Assembly (NCBI GenBank): GCA_029962745.1
Contig: CM057158.1
Location: 11,091,089-11,155,088, forward strand
Length of the DNA stretch: 64,000 bases
Reading direction: 5' to 3'
DNA from: Echinometra lucunter
Taxonomy: Eukaryota; Echinodermata; Echinoidea; Camarodonta; Echinometridae
Shown: positions 1 to 13,175 of the stretch, piece by piece
Numbering within the stretch: position 1 is the first letter of the stretch
Layout of the letters: each line of letters opens with the position of its first letter
Translations under genes and position numbers: made by a program
Notes under the pieces: model-generated
Told to the model about the DNA's origin: nothing
What the model saw: the letters and a program-made list of their open reading frames with translations, nothing else
The model's database searches: none

Positions 1-1230
1 AATGACATTCTAATTACGCGTATATCATTCCTTTATAGCTTTCATTGATATTCTGTTGCCTTATGTCTTAGTATTTGTTTCATGAATTTAGTATCTAAAT
101 GGATTAACATATTTTCAATTACCAAATTTCAGATGTGGAACTAATGTAAAGCTGATTGCTAGTATTTGTATTTCAGATGCAAATTACATTGCATCATAAA
201 ATCGGACTTCAGTCTAATTTTTGCAAGAAATTGTTTCCATTGTTATTGCTGAAGCTGGTTTTTAGTATACCAGAAATGACTATTAAAGCTTATTGGCCTA
301 TACAGTCACATGGAATAATTTGAAATCATATAACTTGTTAAGTTGTATGTTTTAGCCATGTTGTTTAATGAACTGAAATGCAAATTAATTTCTTTTGAAA
401 TTAAAGGCTTAAGTCGTCTGAAGTACTGATTTGATGTTTGAAGGAAGTATTATGATTAAAGAGAGCATGTTTCACTGAGACAAGAATGGAGGGTATGTTT
501 TTTTGTTGTTGTTGTTGATATGATAATGTATATGTTCATGTCATTACATAAATATAGATCATGTACAAAGAAAATCAAAATCAAATGGGGCAAAGGAATA
601 TGAATATAGGACAATGAATGTAGCTTTGAAATGGGAGAAAGAGGGGTGATAGAAGGGGGAGGGAGAGAGAGGGAGGGAGAGAGAGAGAGAGAGATGGGAA
701 GATAGGGGAAGGAAGCTTGACAAAATAATATATGAATTTCCCTATTCATGATTCATGCCCGCTTCACTGTCATATTCAGGACTTCACATGGGGGAGGGGG
801 TGGGAGGGGCACAAAATCTTTTCCTAGTGACGCCCCTCGGATCCCCCTCGAAAACGAAAAACAAAATGATTTTTTAAACTAGATATACTGGTCCGTCTCT
901 TTGAAGCCTAAATTCGGAAGGACTTATACAAGAGCAAACACCCTTTAGCTCTATTTTTCAATCCAAAATTCATGGAGGGGGAGTGGCACATTTTGGAAGC
1001 ATTTTCTGTTTGTACATTTTGATTTTAAATATTTTGTGGCCATGATGATTATGGGCATAGTAGGCCTACTGTACTGGGAAACAGCGTAATACATACATGT
1101 ATTGAAAGTGCAGTGCAACGAACGTAGAGGGCGTCAACACTTTTCAGTGTTGCTATTAGGAAGGTTCACTTCATACGCGCAAGCAGTTGAAGTGCGCGCA
1201 CATTTTGGTAGTCATGCAAACAAAACCTTA
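1..1230. other. Non-coding stretch with purine-rich simple repeat
   Basis: I see no gene here. A G/A-rich tract at about 640-720 includes a short (GA)n run and produces a spurious serine/proline/leucine-rich open frame on the minus strand. The stretch ends at the TTA (1228-1230) that flanks the next element. Confidence 0.6.
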
Positions 1231-2621
1231 TGCTAGGAGTCCACTGGGCCGGCGCCAGTTCGCGCCAGTTCGCGCCAAAGACTATGTGATTGGCGCGTAG
1301 TGGCTCGCTGTGGCGCCGAATTAATGTCCGCTCGGCATGTTGTGTGTCGCCAAGTGGAATAAACTAGGTGTCACATGGCGTGCGCCATTACATTCCAGTG
1401 GATTCCAATAGGCGGATTGTTTGCGCCATTTGGTGCCACTTGGTGGACACTTCGCGCTGATTGCTCGATGCAAGTGGCGCGACGAAAATTTTAAACATTT
1501 CATATCAATTTGTTGTGTACAAAAAACGCTCCTCTTATAAGGCATAGAAATGGGACGTTTAACGCACAGTCACTAATACGCGCCGCTGTCTTCGCATCGT
1601 GCAGGCAGTCTACGTGTATAGTGGCGGGCTGCTACATTGCGGTGCAGGGGTGTTCAACTTACATATCGTGAGCGCACTCAGCTGCGTGTTTTCACTTCTT
1701 CTCCTTTCTCTCCTTTTCTTGTCATTTTTCCTCGCATTACTTGTTTTCATAAATTTCCCTCTCACTTTCCTTGTTTTCTCACTCCCTTCAGTTTTGTAAC
1801 TCTTCTTGATCACTTGCATTCATTGGCTTGTGCTTTTTTTTTTTTTCCTCTTTTACTCTCACCTCCTTGCCAAAATTCTTCACGCGCTGAGTTGCCTAGC
1901 TATGCGTGTGTACTGTGTACTATACTGTGTACACACAATGCCATCGGCTGAACCCGCCAAACTATAGTGACCCAATTGCAAAAGCTTTTGCAAATGTGAA
2001 AAGTGACAGAGGTTTTTTTTATCCAATCAAAATCATTCTTAGGTATTCGCAATCTACAGCATTTTCTGCAAAATGTCTTTTTTTGATAGGGTCTATTGTG
2101 ACGTATATATTTTTTTACAACAATGTGAAGTCGCACCAAACGTTTCGTTTCCCGCACTTGCCCATTGGCTCATGTACAAATGGATTTCCAAAATCATCAA
2201 GAAAGGTTCCAAAAACCTCAAAAGTGACAGAACTTAATTTGACTAAAATTAAATGAAAATCATATCATGTTCAAGGTGAGAATCTGCTCTATTCTATTCT
2301 GTTTTGATAGATCACCTTGTTGACGCGTTTGGGAGATATCTTAGCAAATCCCTTAAAAACGGCGTATTTTCTATTATTCTCCATAGGGAAATAATTTAAC
2401 ACGCTACGCGCTGCAAAAAAGGAGCGCAAACAAATTGATATGTGAAATTTCCTTGCCGCCAAATTCAAATTTGGCGCCGTTACGAGCCACCACGAGCCAG
2501 TTGGGAGGCAGTTTGAGCCACTGCACGCCACTAGGCACCTTATTGGCGACACTAGGCGCCACAGCAAATTGCATTGGCGCGAACTGGCGCGAACTGGCGC
2601 CGGCCCAGTGGACTCCTAGCA
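1231..2621. mobile_element. Long-TIR DNA transposon remnant (non-autonomous), TTA target duplication
   Basis: The left end TGCTAGGAGTCCACTGGGCC is matched by its reverse complement at the right end, ending CTCCTAGCA at 2621. The inverted similarity extends, with drift, over roughly 300 bp of each arm (1231-1540 and 2310-2621). Each terminus carries a short internal repeat of CGCGCCAGTT. The trinucleotide TTA flanks both ends (1228-1230 and 2622-2624), which is the 3-bp duplication typical of PIF/Harbinger elements. No transposase frame is visible, so it looks like a non-autonomous or gutted copy. The ends and the TTA are seen directly; the superfamily is inference. Confidence 0.8.
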
Positions 2622-5471
2622 TTAAAGCGATATAATACAATGACGGAGTAGTAGCGACATGAAAACAAAAAGAGGAATTATGACAAGATTATGATTTGTT
2701 GAATTATAACTAAAAATATACATTGAAACCATAAATTATGCAAAATAAAATTAAGTATTTATTACCTTGAAAAATATGTTTCTAAAATCTATAATTCTTC
2801 AGTAATTAGTGACCACTGTTATCAGTGATTTTACCAGTGTGCTAAATTCATGACGTTTTTGCCAAGCTGATTTTGTGACCACACGCATTGCATTTCGGGA
2901 TAGGGGGTACCTCTCCCTCGCTGCGGGCGTACTACTGAAATTGAATAAAATCTGTGCGCTGATCCATCAACATGCCATATCAATATGATGCGTCGTCTGC
3001 TAAGCTTTGTTCACGGTACGGTATAGCTAGCGCCTGCCCAGGTAAGGTACAGAGGGGGTAGACTAGCTCCCAGCACTGGACTTACGTGCTTGATGACGTA
3101 GAAGCGCTGACAGGGCATGAATTTTACATACTTTTAATTTACTATAATGACAAAAACAAACAAACAAACAAACAAACGAACCACTACAACAAAACGGACG
3201 GCGAATGTTAGGGGCAAACATTTCGACATGTATTCAAAAAAAAATTTTCCAGCCTATCACTGATTTTGGTTATTTATGAATTTATCTTGTATTTCTTACC
3301 CATTTATTCAAATATTTACCACTTCAATTTATTTCAGGGTTAGTTTTTTTCATGACATGCATGAATGAATTAGTTAATTACTTTATGTATTTATGGATTC
3401 ATTTATCTTGATTTGATTATTTTTTTTGCGAGGAGAGCAGAGTTAATTTGAATTTGACATCACCACCACTTCTATTGAGACCTCATATGTCATTTTAACC
3501 TTCTCCAAAGAGGCTGCCGGAAAGGCGAAGGAGGTAGTGTAATTCTCATTAAATAGGGAACATCACATCGAATGATATTGATACCCCTCCCCCAACTTAA
3601 CCTCTTTGGAAACTTTTTTATTTCACCCTTTCTCCCTCTCTTTATATTTTTTTTCTCTCTTCCTCCCTCACTCTCCCCCACTCTTTCTATCACCCGGACT
3701 TTTTTTTTCTTCTCTCTCCCATTTTTATGAAACCTCACTATCCCAGGTATTTAATATTCTCTCTCATCTTTTTTTTCTTCTTTTGCATACTCTTACTCTC
3801 TCATATTCTGTTCCCAGGCTCTTTCGATTTACGATTCAATTCATCCAAGTTACGCCCTAGAATAAAAGATAGACAGGTATAATTGTACATTCAAATTATA
3901 AAACTATTTTTTATTTATTGTGCTTTAAAAATCATCAAGGCTACGACTGTACTTACATATTGCGAGTTGAATTATTCACTTTCACTGATTTTATTAAACC
4001 CTAATTACTTGTACAATTTAAAAATCAAACCAAATTTAATAACAGAAGAATAGGGTACAATAAAAAAGGAAGTATTTGATGTGAAATGGCAGTTTCTGTT
4101 TCGCTTTGTATGGGGAGCTCCCTTGGCTCAAATTGGTTATTTAGGTGTTATCAAGTCAGTTTCACACCGATTTCAAACCAATTTCGGTAATAGAGGTTAA
4201 AATGGTCAGCTTGATAAGCTAACTGATGCATTGCCATTTCATTTCTCACAACTGACCACTATCTTTTTATGGGATCTAGTTATATTCATACATTTATATT
4301 TCAAAAGGTAAGAGAGAAAGATACATATAATACAGTGTATGTATAGTTAAGAAAAAAGTAAAGCTAATTTCTAGAGTTATTAAAAAAATTAGATAACTTT
4401 CTTTAAGAAGACTGAAGAAATAATCACAATGATATAAGTATCATAATAGAAATAATTAATTCTAACTACTGTCTCACAAATTAAAATAGTTTGTACAAAT
4501 GAAGTGAAGCAATGAATGAATTTCCCATCCAATCCAATCCAACCCAAAGGAAGAACTGACCTAGAACGAATCTGTTTTCCGAATCAAAGGTGCTGTAAAT
4601 TTTCATGGGAATCTGACATTTAATTTCAAAGTATAATTAGCTTGGAATTTCACACATTTTAAACTTATAAATCATTCAGCCAATGGCCTTATCGTGAAAT
4701 AAGTCACCTCTCTTCTCGCGTGTGCGCTCGCACTGTGTACAAAGTCTATGAGAGTGGAAAGAAGTCACCAGCACTGACGAGATAAACGGCAGTGAATGGG
4801 CTGGTGACTTACTTGTATACTAAAATGGCAGGTCCATCCTTACATTTTTTAATGAATAAAATACACAAAGAAATGGGAGTGTGCAACATCATTTGCCAAC
4901 TCATTAGCATACTTATGAAACTTATTTATTCAAATCATTATGGTGAACTTTCCCTTTAAGTCTTCTTACTTTGTCAAGTCTAATAAATGAAAATTTTCAT
5001 ATTTTGCACAGTCAATACAGTATATCCATCCACCTGCTCATATTAAATCAAATAAACATTAAACACAATGAGTGATGGTGAAACATCTTACATTTGCTGA
5101 ATCTCTTACACATCTACATAAGAATATTGTACCCCAGAATAAGTATTACTTGAGTTATAAAGTATAATGTATATACAATTAACATCAAGAAGAAAAGTAG
5201 GAAAGGTACGTCCTAATGCAAACCTTTAGTTTATTAAGAATGCACTTCTAAATTCAATACTACAGACATGTTAAAATGAAAAAAAATATGATATTGCGGA
5301 ATTAGGAGTATGGATGGAAGGTGATGGTCATCAGTAAATTATGGTTAATGTTTTAATCATTTACATGATTGGAAGCAATAAGTAAACATTAATACTTAAA
5401 CACATTTTTCTCTGATTATTCAATTTGCTTGAAAAGCAAGTAAGACTTGACCTAAAAGAAATAAAATCTAC
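2622..5471. other. Non-coding stretch, simple repeats only
   Basis: No gene is recognised. There is a short (CAAA)n run at about 3150-3178 and a pyrimidine-rich tract at about 3620-3810 that gives low-complexity open frames on both strands. Confidence 0.5.
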
Positions 5472-5641
5472 CAAGCATTTTCTGAACAGCATCTGGTTCA
5501 GTATCAGCAGCTCTTTACATTTCGGACAAAGGCCGTGATGTGCTTTGTTCTTTATAGGTGGTGAAGGGTGGCATGGCAGGTTGAGACATGAGCAATATTT
5601 TGAATGTCTAGGGGCTACAGGACTTTGATCAACAGAATCTT
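5472..5641 (-). CDS. Candidate internal exon of an unrecognised minus-strand gene (second copy)
   Basis: On the minus strand a 170-nt block is bounded by an acceptor (CTTTTCAG) and a donor (GTAGAT). It is open throughout when entered in phase 1, as the candidate first exon at 7528-7573 requires. The predicted segment is cysteine- and histidine-rich (KYCSCLNLPCHPS near the middle, GLCPKCKELL near the end), which hints at metal binding but matches no family I can name. A related block with a stop lies at 6451-6636, so this may be one of two alternative or duplicated exons. No further downstream exon was found. Coding status is uncertain; it could equally be a repeat that happens to carry splice-like ends. 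Confidence 0.3.
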
Positions 5642-5819
5642 CTGAAAAGAAAAAAAAGTTAAAAGATAACAATAACAAATATGTTTTTTTTTTATTAAAG
5701 AAGTATAAAAATAAAAGTATTTTTGCAATAACTCAAAACTAAAAGTGCAAAGATTTATAATTTTGTAAAATATATGAAAATGCAAACCTACATGGCTTAA
5801 ACAATTAAGTGATTTTATG

Positions 5820-6062
5820 TTGAGGGGGGATGTGAAAATTTTAAATCATACATGTACATGCAATATCCTTGTTTAAATGTAATTTTTTGTCATTTTGGTG
5901 CAATCATGCCAATGGTTAATTTTACTCAACTTTCACTCTTCTGAGGGGGGATATGAAAATTGTTAAATCATACATGTACATGCAATATCCTTATTTAAAT
6001 GTAAATTTTTATAATTTTGATCCAGTCATGCCAATGGCTAATTTTACTCAACTTTCACTCTC
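5820..6062. repeat. Tandem duplication, about 121-bp unit, two copies
   Basis: The block starting GAGGGGGGATGTGAAAATT near 5823 recurs near 5943 with a handful of substitutions, through the shared end TTTTACTCAACTTTCACTCT. It lies between the two candidate exons of the minus-strand gene candidate. Confidence 0.85.
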
Positions 6063-6450
6063 TGATTTTTTTATTTAATTTCCTTACAAAGAGGTTGGAG
6101 CACATAAGATCAAACTTGTGTGTGACTGTAGGCTATCAAACATTCACCATTGCAGGGGTCAAAAGCAAACAACAAAATTGCCCTAAGCAAGATATAATTT
6201 TCTTAAATTTGCTAGATTATCTGATTCAGGGACTCTTCAACTCTTAATGTGCCACAGATTTGGGGATTCAGACTTGAAATTGAAATTTTTAATAATTCTT
6301 TTCCTCTCATGTATGAATTATCGAGCATACCAAAATGCAGGCCAATACACACAAAAGCTATTGAAGCTTTTCCGGCGGTAATGACTAGCCAATAGGAGTT
6401 TAAAAGCTGACGTGGGTAGGACTTGACCTATTAACAAACATAAAACCTAC

Positions 6451-6636
6451 CAAGCATTTTCTGCCCAGCATCTGGATCACTATCTTTAGCAGCTCTTTTA
6501 TTCCAGAGATAGGCGACAATGTTCTCTGTTTAGATGGTGAAGATTGGCTGGGAGGTTGAGCCATGAGCAATTTGTTGATCTTGCCTGGGCATAGGGGCTA
6601 CAGGAGTTTGATGTTCAACAGGCTCTAACTTTGTTA
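6451..6636 (-). pseudogene. Exon-like duplicate of 5472-5641 with in-frame stop
   Basis: This minus-strand block aligns with 5472-5641 at both ends: shared acceptor context CTTTTCAG, shared donor context CTTG|GTAG, shared CCTGTAGCCCCTA and CAGAAAATGCTTG. It has indels in between. Entered in phase 1 from 7528-7573, it reads through a VEHQTPVAPMPRQDQQ-like segment and then meets TAA, so it would be either a terminal exon giving a protein of about 50 residues or a decayed duplicate. The homology between the blocks is seen directly; which one is functional cannot be told. Confidence 0.35.
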
Positions 6637-7527
6637 CTGAAAAGAAAAAGAAATAACAATGTCAATGATGGAGATTTCTTCAAAATTTTGAAAAACAAGA
6701 CATAATTTCATGTTCAAACTATAAATTTCATGTGAATGGCATATAGAGGTTGACAAGTCATGCAAATTATTTGATTTTTTTTTTCAATTATCAATGTCCA
6801 TGACTTTAGATTTGTTTCCCAGATATCATGTGTTAACCCTACAAAAATGTCAAATGTAATTTTCATTTTCATTTCATATCACTACAAACCACATCAAGAT
6901 AAAAAGGTTTTTTACAATCAAACAATAAAATTGTACAAATTAGTTGGAGGATCCTTACAAGTATGACATAAGTCATAAATGGCTGGTCTCTCCTATCATA
7001 AAAGAAAAGGCAAAAAGAATGTAGTATGTCTGGCCTATAAAGTTATGGCTATGTTACTGCGGCAGCCCGAACGCGTAGCCCTAGCAGCGTTCCGGGGCTA
7101 AGTCTAGATCTACTCGAGACGAGTGTTGGTGTTGTTACCCAACCGGCTAACCCTAAGAAACTTAGAACATTTTTAGAGCGGGCATATTTCACGATACTGC
7201 TGACAGTTTTAATGAGTTATTGGATTTGATCACAAAGAAAATGCCTAACAGTAAGATTGTCTTCATTTATTTTCATTGTCTTCTTTTAAGTTTTTAGCCC
7301 CAGAACGATCGGAAAACGAGCCGAAGTAAACTTCACACGCATGCGGGCTGCTGCAGGGGCCGCAGGCACAGGCGCGAGTTGGCAAAAATTAAAGTTAGGA
7401 GGTTAAGCTTAGAATCTAGACAATAATTTGCATGCAGACAGTCGGTCCCTTATTCCCCTCAATTGCCAAATTTGATTAATTATCATTTCAAATAAGTAAT
7501 TATTAAATTTCATAGTTGAAATCATAC

Positions 7528-7573
7528 CTGGTCCAACTTTGTTCACTTTCACGGACTCCGACGAGGCGGTCAT
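7528..7573 (-). CDS. Candidate first coding exon, unrecognised minus-strand gene
   Basis: An ATG at 7573 (minus strand) opens a 15-codon segment MTASSESVKVNKVGP followed by a GTATGA donor, leaving phase 1. Phase 1 fits both downstream exon candidates (6451-6636 and 5472-5641). An overlapping upstream ATG in another frame exists, so the start is not certain. I do not recognise the protein. The surrounding 7060-7700 is more G+C-rich than its neighbours and contains scattered CpG, which would suit a promoter region, but no core element is convincing. Confidence 0.3.
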
Positions 7574-7840
7574 TTTTCATCGCATGATGATAGCCGACTC
7601 GACTCGCGACATCGACAGTACACACAGTATACAACAGAGTGGAGTGGATCTACAGTAGTAGCAGCGAAATCTAGCAGAAGAGCGTTATCAACCTCAAAAA
7701 TCTGTATTATTGTATCAAAAAGTAAAATTATAAAATTATCGCTATTTTAGCTTTTTTTCTTCCTTAAAATAAAAGAAAAGCATTAAAACATTATTTGCCA
7801 TAAGATTTTATTTCAATTTTTTTTATTCAAAAGTGGTAAA

Positions 7841-8340
7841 NNNNNNNNNNNNNNNNNNNNNNNNNNNNNNNNNNNNNNNNNNNNNNNNNNNNNNNNNNNN
7901 NNNNNNNNNNNNNNNNNNNNNNNNNNNNNNNNNNNNNNNNNNNNNNNNNNNNNNNNNNNNNNNNNNNNNNNNNNNNNNNNNNNNNNNNNNNNNNNNNNNN
8001 NNNNNNNNNNNNNNNNNNNNNNNNNNNNNNNNNNNNNNNNNNNNNNNNNNNNNNNNNNNNNNNNNNNNNNNNNNNNNNNNNNNNNNNNNNNNNNNNNNNN
8101 NNNNNNNNNNNNNNNNNNNNNNNNNNNNNNNNNNNNNNNNNNNNNNNNNNNNNNNNNNNNNNNNNNNNNNNNNNNNNNNNNNNNNNNNNNNNNNNNNNNN
8201 NNNNNNNNNNNNNNNNNNNNNNNNNNNNNNNNNNNNNNNNNNNNNNNNNNNNNNNNNNNNNNNNNNNNNNNNNNNNNNNNNNNNNNNNNNNNNNNNNNNN
8301 NNNNNNNNNNNNNNNNNNNNNNNNNNNNNNNNNNNNNNNN
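7841..8340. other. Assembly gap (500 N)
   Basis: Exactly 500 N, the same length as the other two gaps in the window, so this is a placeholder of unknown true size. The upstream exons of the REJ-type receptor are probably inside or beyond it. Confidence 0.99.
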
Positions 8341-8384
8341 TTTTTTTTTTTTTTGACTTGGCAAAGATCTGTCCATGATGCCTA

Positions 8385-8650
8385 TTGTTTACACTTGATT
8401 TGATTTGATTTTGATTTCTTTATTTCCACATTCAACTTAAATCCATTCAGTAATATAACACAAAACATATGTATAAAGTGAAGTATACAAGTAATAACAA
8501 TACAACATATTTTAATGCAGTAAGTAATTTCCAGTAATAGTAAGCGCATACAATATAAAAGAGTATGGGGGAACATATTAAGAGCTGAGCTTGCCGAGTA
8601 ACAGGTCCCTATTTAACTTACATATGACACAAATAAACAATCTTGTGACA
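8385..8650 (-). mobile_element. 3' end of a non-LTR retrotransposon (LINE), minus strand
   Basis: Read on the minus strand, the block ends with GTGGAAATAAAGAAATC followed by a short (AATCA)n-type simple tail at 8393-8415. This is the usual arrangement of CR1/L2-like LINE 3' ends in invertebrates. No reverse transcriptase frame remains. Family assignment is by resemblance only. Confidence 0.45.
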
Positions 8651-8767
8651 ACAAATAGTGAGCATTGAAAAACAGTGATTACATGTACTGAACATTTTTA
8701 GATCTCTTAGTCTATAATGGAAGTGATAAATGAGTTGAATAAGATTCTGAGCTTTGCTCTGTTGCAG

Positions 8768-11700
8768 ATGACAGCTTTGAGATGGAACCCATTTACTTGG
8801 GGAGCTGATGGAAAATCTCTAAACTCCAGTATTGTAGGAATCGAACTGAAAGCGGATCACAGTACATTAGAAGGTAAAATCATCCATAAAAATTTGAATT
8901 GGGGTAAACCACTAATACTTTCCACAAAAGTGTACCAGTATGTTCTCTTGGTCAAATAAGACATTGAATTCTTGTTGTGTAAAATGTATTTGAATATTGA
9001 ATGTTACCTTTAAGTTACTTGACATGCATGTATCTAATTATTTGTTAATATGCAGTCCAAGACTTGTCTGCTGACATCAGTGTGTACCTACCAGTGAAAG
9101 GACCCCTGTCAAGAGATCCAGTCTCCACCCATGTCGGTGAGGACTTCTCGGCTTTTCTTTTTGTCAACCACTCATTAGTGCCTGAGGATGGAGCTATATA
9201 CCTCAAAGTCACAGCTGAGAATGAGCCATTTGCTGCCCTATCTATCTGCACAGCCGATATTAGCATCGATGAGAATGCCAATTGTTTGGAAAATTTTACT
9301 GTAGTAAGTGTCAGCAATGAGGCCTATGACACTGCTGCTAATTTCACTTGGAGTGTTTCTGCTGCTGACTTGAAAGGTAAATCTTCCTGAAACCTGATTT
9401 AGGCCCACATGTTCTTGTTCACATATGCAAGGGCTCATACTATTTAGTAGTCAATTCACTGTCATGGTGTAGTGGTTCTGTCACTTGACTCTCAATCAAA
9501 GGGATTAGGGTTCGTATCCAGGCCTGGCACTAATTAGTGTCTTTTGGCAAGACATTAATCCACATTTGCCACTCTCCACCCAGGGGGGTGTTTAATAAAG
9601 CTATTCGTAAAGTTATGCATGACTTTACCAATGACTGGAAAATGAAGTGCCTAATGGGATGCCCAAATAGATTTTCCTGACGTTTAACAAAGTGCAACTG
9701 CATTTCGCATAATCTCAATTGAATTGTGGCAAAACAGGTACTTCGCAATAAAAATGTTTGTAAACAATAGTAATGTTAATCTATGTCTGCATATTTCACC
9801 TTTAGCTGTTGAAATTTATAATGATTGAGAATCCCATTTAGCTTGCCATATTCAAGTTGTTCGTAAAGTCATTCGTAACTTTAAGAACAGCTTTATGAAA
9901 CACCCCCCAGGTGTAATAAGTGGGTACCCAGTAGGAAGAAATTCCTGCTTTAGCACTTTCTCATGGCAGCTATCACTATGAACATGACCGACAAAGAAAG
10001 TGGACAAAATAAACAACCTCTCATTCTACCCTTCACAATGGTTCTGGTAGTCAAAAGAACATCCCTTCACAGCTATTATGTTTAATCATGTAGTTCCAGG
10101 TGAATATGCATGTTACACCTGTTCCACATATTTTAGATAATAGCAGTGAAGGGATGTTCTTTTAACTACCAGAACCATTGTGAAGGGTAGAATGAGGGGT
10201 TGTTTATTTTGTCCGCTTTCTTTGTCCATCATGTTCATAGTGTATGCTACAGCCCAGGTAATGGTATGATACTTTGTGAAGTGCAGTATGAGTATATTTG
10301 TATGTTAGCTGTGCTATACATATATATATATGCAGCAATGGAAATACCCACATGAGAGTTAAAAATCCCGGGTAGACTAGGAAACTTAAACCATTTTTGT
10401 CTCGCCCACCGGAGGTGAAGGCGAGACTAAGGGATCCAAATGTCGTCCGTCCGTCGTCCGTCCGTCGTCCGTCCGTCACAAACGTTATGAAAGATAACTT
10501 GGCAACCGTGACTCACTTTTCAACCAAACTTGGGTTGTAGATGCACTAAGGGGACCTGCATGTTATGGTCCAGTCAGAGGTCACATGGTAAGGTCAAAGG
10601 TCATTTCAGGTCAAACGTTAAAGTTTACGTGCAAGACTCTCTTATGACACAAAACTCTGCAACCGTGACTCACTTTTCAACCAAACTTGGGTTGTAGATG
10701 CCCTAAGCGGACCTGCATGTTATGCTCTAGTCAGAGGTCACATGGTAAGGTCAAAGGTCATTTTAGGTCAAACGTTAAAATTTACGTGCAAGACTCTCTT
10801 ATGACACAAAACTCTGCAACTGTGTGACACTGTTCAATCAAACTTGGGTTGTAGATGCACTGAGGGGACCTGCATGTTATGGTCCAGTCAGAGGTCACAT
10901 GGTAAGGTCAAAGGTCATTTCAGGTCAAACGTTGAAGTTTACGTGCAAGACTCTCTTATGACTCAAAACTCTGCAACCGTGTGACACTTATCTATCAAAC
11001 TTGGGTTGTCGATGCACTAAGGGGACCTGCATGTTATGGTCCAGTCATAGGTCACATGGTAAGGTCAAAGGTCATTTCAGGTCAAACATTGAAGTTTACG
11101 TGCAAGACTCTCTTATGACACAAAACTCTGCAACCGTGTGACACTTATCTATCAAACTTGGGTTGTAGATGCACTAAGGGGACCTGCATGTTATGGTCCA
11201 GTCAGAGGTCACATGGTCAGGTCAAAGGTCATTACAGGTCAAACGTTGAACGGTTAAGGTTTACGTGCAAGACTCTCTTATGACACAAAACTTTGCAACC
11301 GTGTCACACTTTTCAGTCAAACTTGGGTTGCAGATCACTAAGGGGAAGTGCATGTTATGTTGGACTTCACATGATAAGGTGAAAGGTCATTGGAGGTCAT
11401 ATGTTACAGATGTTTTCAAATTCTTGAATTTGCTTTTCCTCTGTCATTTCTTGTTTTCTTAATTCTTGAAACTCATGTAGCCAGGGAGGCAATGCGGGGT
11501 GGTCACCCCCCCAAAAAAAGACAAGAAGAGAAAAAGCTAAGAGGACGCAAGAAGAGGAGCAGACAAGGAACAGTGACAAAGAAATGTCAAACTTCCACAC
11601 TTTGTATGGGAGGGGGGGGGGGACTCTCCCTTCCTGCACCCTCCCCTCTCTTGACAACTGTTGGTCCAATGGCAACCAAACTTGGGTAATAGCTGCACTA

Positions 11701-13138
11701 GCGATAACATGTTGCGGTGCTGTCGGCGGTCACATGGTGAGGTCAAAGCTCATTTCATGTCAAATGTTAAGAGTTTACCTGCAAGACTCTCTTATGACAA
11801 AAAATACTTTGCAACTGTTGCTCTCTTTTCAACTAAACTTGGGTGATAGATGTACATGTACTTGGGGGACCTTCATGTTATAGTGTTATTGGAGGTCACA
11901 TGGTATGGTCAAAGGTCATTTTATTTCAAAGGTTAAGGTTTACCTGCAAGACTCTCTTGTGACACATATCTTGACACGTGTTGCTCCGATAGCAACCCAA
12001 ATTGATAGATGCACTAGGGGTACATTCATGCTATTGTGCCGTCAGGTCACATGGTAAGGTTAAAGGTCAGTTTAGGTCAGTCATTAAAGTTTACCTGCAA
12101 GACTTTGTGACATCAAACTTGGTCCGGGATGTACTTGGGGAAACTTTCGTGTTATTGAATCACGGGTGGGCGAGACACAATCTTGCTATTGGCTTGTATG
12201 TAAAAAAATACCAAAAATGTTTAAGTTCCCCAGTCAACCCGGGGTTGGCCTACATGTACCTGGTAGAAACCTACCCCAGGTAGACTCTCCTGTGGGTATT
12301 TCCATTGCTGCATATAGATGTGCATGTAGCAGCAATGGAGACACCCACTGAGAGTCTACCCGGGGTTGGGTTGATCCCCCTGGTAGACCAACCTCGAATT
12401 GATTAGGAAACTTAAACAGTTTAAGTTTAAAAAACATACATGAAATGTTTAAGTTCCCTGTGCCTGGGGTTGGTCTACCCCGGGGGCCCTACCCTGGAGT
12501 GGACTCTCATGTGGGTATTTCCATTGCTGCATATAGATGTGCATGTAGCAGCAATGGAGACACCCACTGAGAGTCTACCCGGGGTTGGGTTGATCCCCGG
12601 GTAGACCAACCTCGGATTGATTAGGAAACTTAAACAGTTTAAGTTTAAAAAACATACATGAAATGTTTAAGTTCCCTGTGCCTGGGGTTGGTCTACCCCG
12701 GGGGCCCTACCCTGGAGTGGACTCTCATGTGGGTATTTCCATTGCTGCATATATGTATATATATAAATATATATATATATATGTGAGATCAATTGAGAGA
12801 ATAATAGTGTAGCATGAATCAAAGTTCCTCAGGGCTGCCCTACCATTTTTGGAATTTTTGCAAAGGTTGAAAAAAATGTCTCTGCCGGGAATCAAACATG
12901 AGCTTTTAGCTATGAACGCCAGTGCCTTAACCACTAGACCACGGAGACGGGCCAGTGGTTTCGGCGACTCCAAATCGCTTAACCAACAGATTGACAAATC
13001 TTCAACCTTCACTTATTAATTCATTTGTTGGTGGCAGATGAGTTTTGAACAATGACCAGCCGCACACCTCAGCTGGATCTGAGCGAATGCTTTTGGATGC
13101 TTGTATATGTTGTATTTGTTATTTGAACACACACACAT

Positions 13139-13175
<37 letters not shown>

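Larger units (their letters stand above)
9458..10315 (+). mobile_element. tRNA-derived SINE interrupted by two inverted-repeat elements
   Basis: An A-box-like TGGTGTAGTGG (9465-9475) and a B-box-like GGTTCGTATCC (9509-9519) have tRNA spacing. They are followed by a SINE body (TTTTGGCAAGACATTAATCC, then ...CCACCCAGGTGTAA...GGGTACCCAG) also seen in fragments at 32420-32500 and 47890-47940. The body is split by the MITE at 9584-9907 and probably again by the palindrome at 9968-10249, with a tail running into (TA)n near 10318. All of this lies inside the receptor's intron. Confidence 0.7.

Noticed and set aside
456..749. 97-residue Ser/Pro/Leu-rich frame on the minus strand
   Set aside because: Translation of a (GA)n-rich tract; no start context, splice partner or family resemblance.
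7058..7353. Inverted-repeat element (GGCAGCCCG against CGGGCTGCTGC)
   Set aside because: The pairing is short and imperfect, with no target duplication; it may just reflect a G+C-rich region near a first exon.
7813..8378. Long open frames through the N runs (also at 42232-43228 and 59801-60424)
   Set aside because: They are open only because N is translated as X; no residues support them.
12878..12952. tRNA gene on the minus strand
   Set aside because: The A and B boxes and most of the acceptor stem are present, but the anticodon arm does not fold properly and the sequence continues into a SINE body with an (AT)n end.
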